Assembly (NCBI GenBank): GCA_948567375.1
Contig: OX419756.1
Coordinates: forward strand, 59,684,552 to 59,748,551
Reading direction: 5' to 3'
From: Lunularia cruciata
Lineage: Eukaryota; Streptophyta; Marchantiopsida; Lunulariales; Lunulariaceae
DNA: 64,000 bases
The notes under the pieces: generated by a model
The model's input: the letters and a program-made list of their open reading frames with translations, nothing else
Told to the model about the DNA's origin: nothing
The model's database searches: none
Part shown: one piece after another, positions 55,939 through 64,000 of the stretch
How positions within the stretch are numbered: the stretch's first letter is position 1
Layout: each line of letters begins with the position of its first letter
Program-made: the position numbers and the translations under genes

Positions 55939-56630
55939 TGTAACACCCATTTGTGCATGTGTGTGGTATTGTGATATTTAGCTTGGTATTACAAGTACTT
56001 AAGAGATATTATTTATATAGAGATAAAGGATGGTTCTATATTAGTCATGGTTAGCTAAAGTTAGTCATAGCTAAGATAGAGGGGACTTTACTTTAGAGGA
56101 AGTAGAAAAGATGAGCACCACTATTTTGTATTTTAGTGTGTTGACTTGGTATTATTCCTAGGTGTTTGGCTTTGAGGAAAGAGTTGAGAACTCTTGGGCC
56201 CGCAAGCCTTTTTGTTTTGGATTCTTCTTTAGTCCAAGGATAACCCATGTGAAGGAATCTTTGACTTAGTGGTTGGGTCAAGATAAGACCACATGCTTAG
56301 GGGAATATGCCCATGTGAATGGATATTCCTTTCTACTTTTTGACTTGACTTGACTTTTAGTCTAGTAACTTGAGTTACTCCGGTAATTAGTAACTTTGGT
56401 ATGTAACTATTTCACAAGTATATAAACAAGGGGTGAGGAGGTACTCATCATCCTTTCATTTGCAACTATCTCTCTCTCATTGAGTTTTCTAATGAGCAAT
56501 GTATTGAGTCTTGGAGTGTTAGCCTTGGAGGAGTATGATGGAGTTGGGGTTCCTTGCCTTCTTAGTCCATGGTGCGCTACCATAATAGCCATCAGAGGTT
56601 CATCCTGAGTGAGAGACAGGCCGGCTCACA
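55939..56630 (+). repeat. 5' LTR of element E
   Basis: 692 bp, TGTAACACCC...GGCTCACA. It matches 63068-63759 base for base with about 11 substitutions and no indel. Confidence 0.95.
56419..56426 (+). promoter_or_regulatory. TATA box in the 5' LTR of E
   Basis: TATATAAA followed by C, about two thirds into the LTR, a normal place for the Pol II promoter of an LTR element. The same octamer lies at 63548-63555 in the 3' LTR. Confidence 0.65.
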
Positions 56631-56634
56631 TTTT

Positions 56635-56652
56635 TGGTTCCGTTGCCGGGAC
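56635..56652 (+). promoter_or_regulatory. Primer-binding site of E (tRNA-Asp type)
   Basis: TGGTTCCGTTGCCGGGAC, four bases after the LTR. From memory the complement of plant tRNA-Asp, used by Athila/Tat elements, is TGGCGCCGTTGCCGGGGA. The match is strong except at bases 4-5 and the end. Confidence 0.75.
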
Positions 56653-56671
56653 CTCTCTAGAAGGCAAGATA

Positions 56672-56842
56672 ATGTTCCGCGTCCAATTCTACATTAAGCA
56701 GAAGGAGGCTATGAGAGCTCACTTGGAGAGAACATTAGGAGAGGAGAGGGTTGAACTTATGTTAGAGAACCAAGATCCCTTTGTATACCCTGTAGTTCAT
56801 TATGATGTATTTGAGGTGATTTTGTACATCTTGTACACATGA
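56672..56842 (+). CDS. Small leader ORF of E, 56 residues (leader ORF 1)
   Basis: Starts MFRVQFYIKQKEAMRAH and ends VFEVILYILYT. It lies just behind the primer site. Its C-terminal half resembles the small ORF at 57966-58130: both have TLG, a Glu-rich stretch, LE, PFV-P-V-Y and end in ILY. I know no function. Two related reading frames at both ends of the leader suggest a coding past. Translation is not shown. Confidence 0.4.
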   Translation: MFRVQFYIKQKEAMRAHLERTLGEERVELMLENQDPFVYPVVHYDVFEVILYILYT

Positions 56843-57546
56843 GAGGAATTGGAGAGATTGTGTGAGGTGGATTGCAGATTTTGGGGATTAAGGTGATTTT
56901 GGGTAAAATCTCAAGTTTGAGATCTGGACTTGAGATTTCTACACATGATAGCTTGGTTAACTTTCAGTTAGCACACTTGAAATTACTATGAGAGCTTCTA
57001 TGCGCACTGGGCTAGAATTTTTGAAAGTTGATAGGGTAAAGTGCTCCCGCAACTGCATGCTCTCTGGAAAATTGTACAGAGTCTGCCATTTCTTCAATTT
57101 TCAGTGAATTGTCCTGAAAATTTCCAAGAAAATTTAATGCATTGTATCCTACCTGTTGCCACAAAAATTAGAGAGAGATCAATCTTGCGCAAGGAGAAAT
57201 GTGTTTTTGAAGTGAGGGGGGTGGTTTTCAGACCAAATCTGAAATATGGGTGCTGAATAGAAAGGTGTCTAGGCCAAATGGCTGAATGAAAAGATCTGAA
57301 ATTTTGCGGGGAGGGACGCTCTGGAGTTGTGATCAAGTGTGCAAAATTTTAGAGGACTGTGACGTATTGGTTGGGAGATTTGAGTGACATTGTGAGGAAG
57401 GGTCAATTATGCAGAGTGGAGATCTCATGCATGAGAAGTTTGAGATCAACAAAAAGCATGTTTGAGTGTTTAGATTCATCTTGGGGAACATGGAGGGTCA
57501 TCAAGAGTGGAAATTGAGATAATGCAAGGTTCCTCAAGGGTTTGAG

Positions 57547-57963
57547 GTGATTGTAGGGGTGGATTTGAGGAAAAGAGAGTTTACAATAGAATTTGAAAAG
57601 AGTGTTGAGAGGATCCAGAAACCTACACCACTTGGAGGAAAGAGTGAGTCTAAGAGCTTTCTATGTGGAGAGAAGGGACATAAGGCAAGTTCATGTCCAT
57701 TGACCTTTGAGAGCAAGAGATTGAGGGAAAGGAGAGGCTTACTTGACTTGAGTTTGCATGTTGGACCTTCTTCACCAAGATTGGGAGGGAGGAGATCTAA
57801 GACCAAGGAGTTGTGTGAGGTTTGTGGAGTTGAAGGACTTCCAAAAGGACATGAGTGTAGTGGAGTAAAAGCACTTTTGGAAACTTTGGTGAAGGATCTT
57901 GGAGAGAGTCTTAGTACAGCTACAGAAATACTACCACCTTCATCGGCTAGCTCTCAAGATTAG
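57547..57963 (+). CDS. Leader ORF 2 of E with zinc-knuckle-like motifs, 138 residues
   Basis: Open from MIVGVDLRKREFTIEF. It contains SFLCGEKGHKASSCP, a CCHC zinc knuckle in which the first Cys is Ser, and CEVCGVEGLPKGHEC, a second Cys/His cluster of unusual spacing. The middle is basic (SKRLRERRG). Some Tat/Ogre elements have an additional ORF before gag; this could be a counterpart. It may encode a nucleic-acid-binding protein. Confidence 0.5.
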   Translation: MIVGVDLRKREFTIEFEKSVERIQKPTPLGGKSESKSFLCGEKGHKASSCPLTFESKRLRERRGLLDLSLHVGPSSPRLGGRRSKTKELCEVCGVEGLPKGHECSGVKALLETLVKDLGESLSTATEILPPSSASSQD

Positions 57964-57965
57964 TG

Positions 57966-58130
57966 ATGGAGATAATCTTTCAACTTATGGATAAACTATC
58001 CATGAGAGTTAGATTAATATGCACTCTAGGATTTGATGTTGCTATAGAAATCTTGGAGCAACCTGAACCTTTTGTGTTCCCTAGAGTGGATTATTCTCAG
58101 ATGGTGTTAGTCATGTATATACTCTATTAG
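57966..58130 (+). CDS. Small leader ORF of E, 54 residues (leader ORF 3)
   Basis: Starts MEIIFQLMDKLSMRV two bases after the stop of leader ORF 2 and ends QMVLVMYILY. Related to leader ORF 1 over most of its length (about 20 identical positions of 54 by eye). Gag starts 67 bases downstream. Confidence 0.4.
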   Translation: MEIIFQLMDKLSMRVRLICTLGFDVAIEILEQPEPFVFPRVDYSQMVLVMYILY

Positions 58131-58197
58131 TAATAGAGTGAGAGAAAAGAAAAGAGAAAAAAAATTTGAGAGAAAAGAAAGATAGTGAGGGGTTAAG

Positions 58198-59541
58198 ATG
58201 GGGAAACTTCCGGTTTTCTTTGGCAAGGATGGAGAAGATGTGGAGGCCTTTGTGAGAGACTTCAAGAGAGCTTGCATAGGAAACAATGAGAGGAGGAAGA
58301 ATGAGTGGGCCTCATTATTACCAGATTTCTTTGAGGATGCAGCACTTACATGGTATGAGTCAGAATACCAAAAGAGAGAGAGGAGAGAGAGGGAAGAGGA
58401 GTCTTGGGAGACTTTGACTTCAGCACTCATTGAGAACTTTCTTCCTGATGAGAGTTATGAGAGATTGATGAGTGAGGTTACATTTCTCAAGCAAGGAGAT
58501 GGAGAGAAAGTGAGAGTCTATGTGGAAAGAGTGGAAAAGTTGGAGTCCAGATTTTGCATAGTGTTGAGGAAGGGTGGGGATGATGTGGAGACTACAATGA
58601 TTGGCATAGGGGCCATGCTCACCAAGAATTTAGTGAGAGGATTGAGACCACAAATTAGAAGCAAGGTAAGATATGAGAAACCTTCTTCCAAGGTTGAAGC
58701 TATCAAGATCGCAATTCGTATGGAGGAGAGTTTGGAAGGGGATGAGAGTGATTTGGTGGTGAAGGAGGTTGTGCATCCTCCTCAAGGCTACAAGTATGGT
58801 GGAACTTCTGATACTTTGGTGACAAGGGTTGCACCACAAGTAGTAGTTGCTCCAGTTCTTGCACCTCCACCAAAAGATCCACTCCAAACCATCACAGAAC
58901 AACTTGCGGATCTCAAGATCAATGTGGTGCAACTATGGGAGAAGAGAGAGGTGGATCAGAATGTAGGGAGAGGGCCTAGGAGTTATGGAAACTATCCATA
59001 TAGAGGAGGCCAACCAGCCAACAATTTCAATGATAGAAATTGTTTTGGTTGTGGAGGAAGAGGCCATATCCAAAGGAATTGCCCAAATTCCACTTACCAT
59101 GGAGGAAGGGGTTATGAGGGAGCCAATAGAGGGAAAGAGGGAGGTAGTGAAACCCAAGTGGCTCCTAATCCCAAAAAAGGTAAGGGGATAACATCCATAG
59201 ATGTGGTTGAGAGCAAGTATGAGAAGGGAGAGTGCTCAAACTCCAAAGGTCTTAATTCGGAGCTTTTGGCACAAGAGAAGAAGAGAGCTCGTTTTGCAGA
59301 GGATGTTCACTCTTCTCAAGGATTTACTTCAAGCAAGGATACTCCTATGTCTACTAGGAGCACTCGCACCTCAACACCATCAACAACAAAGACTCCAAGG
59401 AAGAAGTTGGGGATGGAGGACTTCTTGATCTCCAAGCAACAATGGAACTACAATGTGTTGGAGGATGTTGGTAGTCACAAGGCTAACATCACAGTGGGCC
59501 AATTAATTGCTTTGAACCCTACCTTGAGAAAGGAGCTTTGA
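58198..59541 (+). CDS. Gag of element E
   Basis: Intact 447-residue frame. The N-terminal capsid domain of the retrotransposon type covers about residues 1-200: MGKLPVFFGKDGEDVEAFV, LLPDFFEDAALTWY, TLTSALIENFLPDESYERL, RVYVERVEKLESRFC and LVRGLRPQIRSKV. A classic CX2CX4HX4C knuckle, CFGCGGRGHIQRNC, lies near residue 285, flanked by Gly/Arg-rich text. The C-terminal part is Ser/Thr-rich with KTPRKKLGMEDFLI. It ends in TGA, and the frame goes straight on into pol. Gag builds the particle and packages RNA. Confidence 0.9.
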   Translation: MGKLPVFFGKDGEDVEAFVRDFKRACIGNNERRKNEWASLLPDFFEDAALTWYESEYQKRERREREEESWETLTSALIENFLPDESYERLMSEVTFLKQGDGEKVRVYVERVEKLESRFCIVLRKGGDDVETTMIGIGAMLTKNLVRGLRPQIRSKVRYEKPSSKVEAIKIAIRMEESLEGDESDLVVKEVVHPPQGYKYGGTSDTLVTRVAPQVVVAPVLAPPPKDPLQTITEQLADLKINVVQLWEKREVDQNVGRGPRSYGNYPYRGGQPANNFNDRNCFGCGGRGHIQRNCPNSTYHGGRGYEGANRGKEGGSETQVAPNPKKGKGITSIDVVESKYEKGECSNSKGLNSELLAQEKKRARFAEDVHSSQGFTSSKDTPMSTRSTRTSTPSTTKTPRKKLGMEDFLISKQQWNYNVLEDVGSHKANITVGQLIALNPTLRKEL

Positions 59542-62500
59542 GGTGGTTTGAGTTCTACAAGGAGCAAGAAGAAGAAGAAGGCAAAAGTTCCAGTATCAAT
59601 GGGGGTGGTGGATGCCAAGCTAGCACCATGGGAGGCTTGTGAATATGCCTCCAAGATTGATGCGAGAGTGAATGGTCACAACATCAAGGATGCATTGGTT
59701 GATGGAGGATCAGCAGTGAATGCCATGTCAGAAAGGTTGATGAAGAAGTTGGGTATGATACCCTCAAGACCTTCAACATTTGTGGTGAGAATGGCAAACA
59801 AGCAACAAGTTCGACTAGTAGGGGTGATGGATAAGGTGGTAGTTTCAGTTATGGGAGTTCAAAATCTCATGACTTTCCAAGTCTTGAAGGATTCAAGCTA
59901 TGACTTACTTCTTGGGAGGCCATGGTTGAGAGCAGCACGCACAACTGATCGATGGCACAAAGGGTACTTGAGGATTGGGCCATCAAACCATAGAGTCACT
60001 GTTCCTGTGACTATCACCACCAACACTTCACATTCAGATACCCCATCTTCTGATTATTGGGAATCAGATTCTGAAGAAGGAGTTTCAGGTGTGGACACAA
60101 GCATGGAAGAGGAGACTTCCACGGAGGAGGATGAATCTGAATCTGATTCAAATGTGTATCCCTTGTGTGCTATGGATTTTGCACCTAAGCCAAAGGTTTT
60201 GAAGGACCCAGACAAATCACCATTGACACTTGAGGAGGTAGAGAGAAGGTTAGCTACCCTCAAGTATGGCCCAAATGTTACCAAGGAGGAGAAGGTGAGA
60301 TTTGAGGAGATTTTCCGCAAGTTCATCCATGTGTTTGCTTTTAGTTACAAGGATTTGAAGGAAGTCACCTTGGAGGAGCACAAAATAGAGGTGGAGTCAC
60401 ATGCAAGACCAATCCGCCAAAAGCAACGTTGCATTAGCCCACCAATATCTTTGGTTGTGAAGGAGGAGATTGATAAGCTCAAGGAGGCTGGATTTATCTT
60501 TGAGGTGGAGAATTCAGAATGGGTGTCTCCAATTGTCATTGTGAAGAAAAAGAATGGCAAGCTTCGGGTATGTGTGGATTACAAGAAGCTCAATGCTGTT
60601 ACTAAGAAGGACTACTACCCATTGCCATTCATTGATGAGATCTTGGAGGAGGTTGCAGGTCATGAGAGGTACAATTTTGGAGATGGTTATAGTGGATATA
60701 ACCAAATCAAGATTGCACCAGAGCATCAACAACTCACCACATTCACCACACCTTGCGGAACTTACGCTTTCAAGGTCATGCCTTTTGGGCTTTGCAATGC
60801 TCCAGCCACATTCCAACGGTTCATGAACAAGGTATTTGAACCTTTCATTGGGAAATTTGTGAGAGATTTCATTGATGACTTTTGTGTCTATGGGAGCAAG
60901 GAGGAGCACTTTGAGCACCTAATCAAAGTCTTGCAACGCTTGGATGAGGCAAATGCATCACTCAACCCAAAGAAGTGCATTTTTGGATGTGAAGAAGGTC
61001 TACTTTTGGGGCACATCATCTCCAAGGATGGAATAGCAGTTGATCCTGAGAAGGTGAGGAAAATCTCAGACCTTCCATTCCCTTCAAGCTTGACAAAGTT
61101 ACGCCAATTCTTGGGAATGGTTGGGTACTATAGGAGGTTCATCTTCTCATTTTCCAACAAGGCTTATGCATTGACCATCTACATGAAGAAGGGTGTAGAT
61201 TACATGATGATTTTGGAAGACAAGGAGGCTCTCAAAGCTTTTGAGGAGCTCAAGCAATCCCTTGTTGTAGCTCCAATTCTTGCTAAACCTGATTGGAGTA
61301 AGCCTTTCATCCTCTACACTGATGCTTCTAATGTAGCTATAGGATGCACTCTTAGTCAATTAGACCAAGATGGGCATGATCATCCAATAGCTTATGCTAG
61401 TAGGCAGATGGTTTCAGCAGAGAAGAAATACTCTGTCACGGAGAGAGAAGGGTTGGCAGTGATCTTTGGTCTCAAGAAGTTTAGACACTACTTGATTGGA
61501 GGGAAAGCCACAATTGTCACGGATCACAAGGCTTTGAAGTACATCTTCAACAAGCCTAATGTTGAAGGGAGACTAGCAAGGTGGATGATACTCTTGTCTG
61601 AGTATGACTACACCATTGAAGATAGGCCAGGAAAGAAACATGCAAATGCTGATTTATTATCTAGAGCCTATGATCATGATGGAAATGAGCCAGTGGATGA
61701 TTCCTTCCCGGATGAGGAGCTCATGACAATCTCAGTCACTCAAGAGGTTCCAATGGAGTACAAGGAGATTGTGGATTTTGTGACAAGAGGTAACTATCCA
61801 GAAGGAATGCATGCTCGGGAGAGGAAGGCCCTTGCAGCAAGATCTAGACCTTACACAATGGTGGAGGATATTCTTTTTTGCCAAGGAGCAGATGGTCTAC
61901 TTTGCAGAACAGTGGGTAAGGAAGAGTCTATCCTACTCATAAAGGAGTTTCATGAAGGTTTAGTATGTGGAGGACACTTTGCAGGAAAGGTGACTGCTTT
62001 CAAGATTCTAGATGCAGGTTACCATTGGAGAGGGATTTTCAAGGATTGTCTTGATTATTGCAAAACTTGTCATGTTTGTCAAGCTTTTGCTAGAAAGTCT
62101 ACATCCACTCCACCACTTAGATCAATTCCATTGCTAGGACCTTTTGAGAAGTGGGGAATTGATTTTGTAGGTCCTCTCAATAAAACCCCAAGGAACAATC
62201 GGTACATTGTGGTAGTTACTGATTACCTTACCAAGTGGGTTGAGGCTAGACCATTGAGGGACAAAAATGAAGATGAAGTGGGTAGATTTCTTTATGAACG
62301 CATTATCACTAGGTTTGGATGCCCTTTGGAGTTGGTTTCTGATAGAGGAGGAGAGTTTACAGGAAGCATTACTACAGCCATGCTACGACATTTCTCTATC
62401 ACACATAGAGTAACTACATCCTATAAGCCAAATTCCAATGGCTTGGCAGAGAGAACCAATCAGACCTTGTGCATGATGTTGGCCAAAGATGCAAAAATGG

Positions 62501-63019
62501 GCTAAACATCATTGGGACAAGAGGATTCATGCAGTTTTGTGGGAGTATAGGACAACCATGAAGACTTCCACCGGATATTCTCCATTTCAATTGGTATATG
62601 GTATTGAGTCTACCTTACCTATTCATTTTGATCTTCCTACCTTCCAAAGCATTCATAGGAGATTGAAGAAAGCACAAGGAGGTGATGCAGAGAAGTCAAG
62701 GAAGGATCAACTCATGGAGTTGGAAGAGGCAAGAGCAGTTGCTATGGTTCGAGTGGAGCAAGCCCAAAGGAAACAAAAGGAGAGCTATGACAAGAGGCAA
62801 GGCAAGAAGAAGGTGGAGCCTTTCAAGGAAGGTGATTGGGTAATGTTGTTTGATTCCATTCGATTCAAGAGAGTGCAAAAGAAGTTTTTGCCTAAGTACT
62901 TCGGACCTTTCATAGTGGAGAAGGTGTGGAGCAATTACACCTATGATCTCAAGGAGTTGGGAGGAAGACACTTTGATAGGATTAACCATGATAAGTTGAA
63001 AATGTACCATAGAAGGTAG
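59542..63019 (+). pseudogene. Pol of element E (protease, RT, RNase H, integrase), one frameshift
   Basis: Same frame as gag after a single TGA. Positions are counted from 59548. Protease active site LVDGGSAVNAMS (Asp 52). RT: VKKKNGKLRVCVDYKKLN, MPFGLCNAPATFQRF and FIDD (441-444; 60868-60879). RNase H: TDASN (Asp 592), VTEREGLAV (Glu 634) and VTDHKAL. Integrase zinc region His802, His810, Cys841, Cys844. Catalytic Asp872, Asp932 and Glu968 have the classic 35 residues between the last two. At 62493-62497 a run of five As shifts the frame: 985 codons end at 62505, and the rest continues in the other frame from 62489 to 63019. That part has the WEYRTTMKTSTGYSPF block and the KYFGPFIVEKV module, without a chromodomain. 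All catalytic residues are present. Confidence 0.9.
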
Positions 63020-63057
63020 AGAGACCTTCACTTTGAGGACAAAGTGAAAACTTAGTC

Positions 63058-63067
63058 CAGGGGTAAA
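63058..63067 (+). promoter_or_regulatory. Polypurine tract of element E
   Basis: CAGGGGTAAA directly before the 3' LTR. Short but in the right place. Confidence 0.65.
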
Positions 63068-63759
63068 TGTAACACCCATTTGTGCATGTGTGTGGTATTG
63101 TGATATTTAGCTTGGTATTAGAAGTACTTAAGAGATATTATTTATATAGAGATAAAGGATGGTTCTATATTAGTCATGGTTAGCTAAAGTTAGTCATAGC
63201 TAAGATAGAGAGGACCTTACTTTAGAGGAAGTAGAAAAGATGAGCACCACTATTTTGTATTTTAGTGTGTTGACTTGGTATTATTCCTAGGTGTTTGGCT
63301 TTGAGGAAAGAGTTGAGAACTCTTGGGCCCGCAAGCCTTTTTGTTTTGGACTCTTCTTTAGTCCAAGGATAACCCATGTGAAGGAATCTTTGACTTAGTG
63401 GTTGGGTCAAGATAAGACCACATGCTTAGGGGAATATGCCCATGTGAATGGATATTCCTTTCTACTTTTTGACTTGACTTGACTTTTAGTCTAGTAACTT
63501 GAGTTACTATGGTAATTAGTAACTTTGGTACGTAACTATTTCACAAGTATATAAACAAGGGGTGAGGAGGTACTCATCATCCTTTCATTTGCAACTATCT
63601 CTCTCTCATTGAGTTCTCTAGTGAGCAATGTATTGAGTCTTGGAGTGTTAGCCTTGGAGGAGTATGATGGAGTTGGGGTTCCTTGCCTTCTTAGTCCATG
63701 GTGCGCTACCATAATAGCCATCAGAGGTTCATCTTGAGTGAGAGACAGGCCGGTTCACA
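63068..63759 (+). repeat. 3' LTR of element E
   Basis: 692 bp, TGTAACACCC...GGTTCACA, about 98.4% identical to the 5' LTR. Confidence 0.95.
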
Positions 63760-64000
63760 GAACATCATTCAATGCTCCTACGCCATAGTTACACCCATTA
63801 CCTATCATGGGATTGGGTTACTGTTGGAGTTTGGACTTCAGCGGACCTTTACCACTGATTGTGAGACATCATCGATATGTTTTGGTGATGGTGGAGCACT
63901 TCTCCAAGTGGATTGAGTTGGTGGCACTTCCTGACAAGTCTAGTGAAGGGACAACTTACTCTTTCTTGTATCGAGTTCTTAGTCATTTTGGTGCACCAGT
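63760..64000 (+). pseudogene. Integrase core of D2, resumed after E
   Basis: From the element edge the frame reads SFNAPTP, a stop, then HPLPIMGLGYCWSLDFSGPLP with the first catalytic Asp (about 63830), and HHRYVLVMVEHFSKWIELVALPDKSSEGT. The window ends before the second Asp. It joins the part ending at 55938. Confidence 0.85.

Larger units (their letters stand above)
55939..63759 (+). mobile_element. Element E: near-intact Ty3/gypsy (Ogre-Tat-Athila-like), nested in D2
   Basis: Two 692-bp LTRs (55939-56630, 63068-63759) with about 11 differences (1.6%), a tRNA-Asp-type primer site, a 1.5-kb leader with extra ORFs, gag, pol and a polypurine tract. The RT active site FIDD, the WGIDFVGP ... 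DYLTKWVEA integrase and the Asp-tRNA primer site are traits of the Tat/Athila branch. No chromodomain. The target site in D2 reads AGAGC on the left and AGAAC on the right (63759-63763), or GAGC/GAAC if the LTR ends in CA. Only two defects separate it from a complete gag-pol. Confidence 0.92.
47968..64000 (+). mobile_element. Ty3/gypsy family D, copy D2 (reference copy, carries insertion E)
   Basis: Order on the plus strand: 5' LTR/leader (47968-49740), gag with two zinc knuckles, protease, methyltransferase, RT, RNase H, integrase N-terminal part to 55938. Element E follows (55939-63759), and integrase resumes at 63760 and runs out of the window. D2 itself sits in element B. It is the clearest copy of the family, though stops (mostly TAG) break every domain. 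Confidence 0.9.

Noticed and set aside
56093-56281. Minus-strand 62-codon frame, present twice (also 63222-63410)
   Set aside because: It occurs twice because it lies in the two LTRs of element E. No motif and no reason to expect antisense coding.
1-64000. CRISPR arrays, rRNA or tRNA genes, bacterial operons
   Set aside because: No regular short repeats with unique spacers, no tRNA cloverleaf or rRNA blocks recognised. The primer-binding sites match tRNA ends over only 12-18 bases and are not tRNA genes.

Overview
This window looks like nuclear DNA of a land plant with a retrotransposon-rich genome. It holds one recognisable host gene, a four-exon plant intracellular Ras-group-related LRR (PIRL) gene with GT-AG introns at about 20.66-22.81 kb. 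Almost everything else that can be read is LTR retrotransposon sequence in several states of decay. I cannot name the species. The mix of element families would suit a seed-free plant or gymnosperm, but that is a guess.

Layout. 1-5.8 kb: two LTR copies of family B around a decayed Ty3/gypsy pol relic of family C (copy A, + strand). 5.8-7.7 kb: AT-rich, with a (GA)n(TA)n microsatellite. 7.8-13.34 kb: family D copy D4 (- strand), with 3' LTR fragment, PHD-like finger, integrase, RNase H, RT and a DNA methyltransferase relic. 13.375-18.69 kb: copy D1 (+), 5'-complete and cut off inside its methyltransferase. 18.7-24 kb: the PIRL gene and its flanks, including a perfect 20-bp-stem hairpin. 24-27.9 kb: a LINE-like RT scrap, two tandem duplications and an alternating purine-pyrimidine tract. 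27.93-29.39 kb: old family-C LTR plus gag (C2, +). 29.39-35.02 kb: a structurally complete chromodomain element of family C (-). 35.02-41.98 kb: copy D3 (-), split by a 2.5-kb LTR-like insertion (F) full of tandem repeats. 41.98-44.29 kb: unassigned. 44.29-47.97 kb: 3' part of chromovirus B (-). 47.97 kb to the end: D2 (+), inserted in B and itself interrupted in its integrase by element E (55.94-63.76 kb, +), the youngest and best preserved element.

The main discovery is family D. It is a Ty3/gypsy element whose four copies here show, between protease and RT, a C5-cytosine DNA methyltransferase domain with motifs I, IV (Pro-Cys), VI (Glu-Asn-Val), VIII and IX/X in the right order. Copy D4 also shows a PHD-like zinc finger after the integrase. 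The inferred order is LTR-gag(two zinc knuckles)-protease-methyltransferase-RT-RNase H-integrase-PHD finger, a retroelement carrying both a writer and a possible reader of chromatin marks. All copies here are mutated. Many glutamine CAG codons have become TAG, as expected from deamination of methylated cytosine, and all four copies carry TAG directly after the catalytic Pro-Cys.

Other points: the LTRs of family C carry dense GAAGCTTC palindromes that fit the heat-shock element consensus; element E has two related small ORFs and a zinc-knuckle ORF between its 5' LTR and gag.
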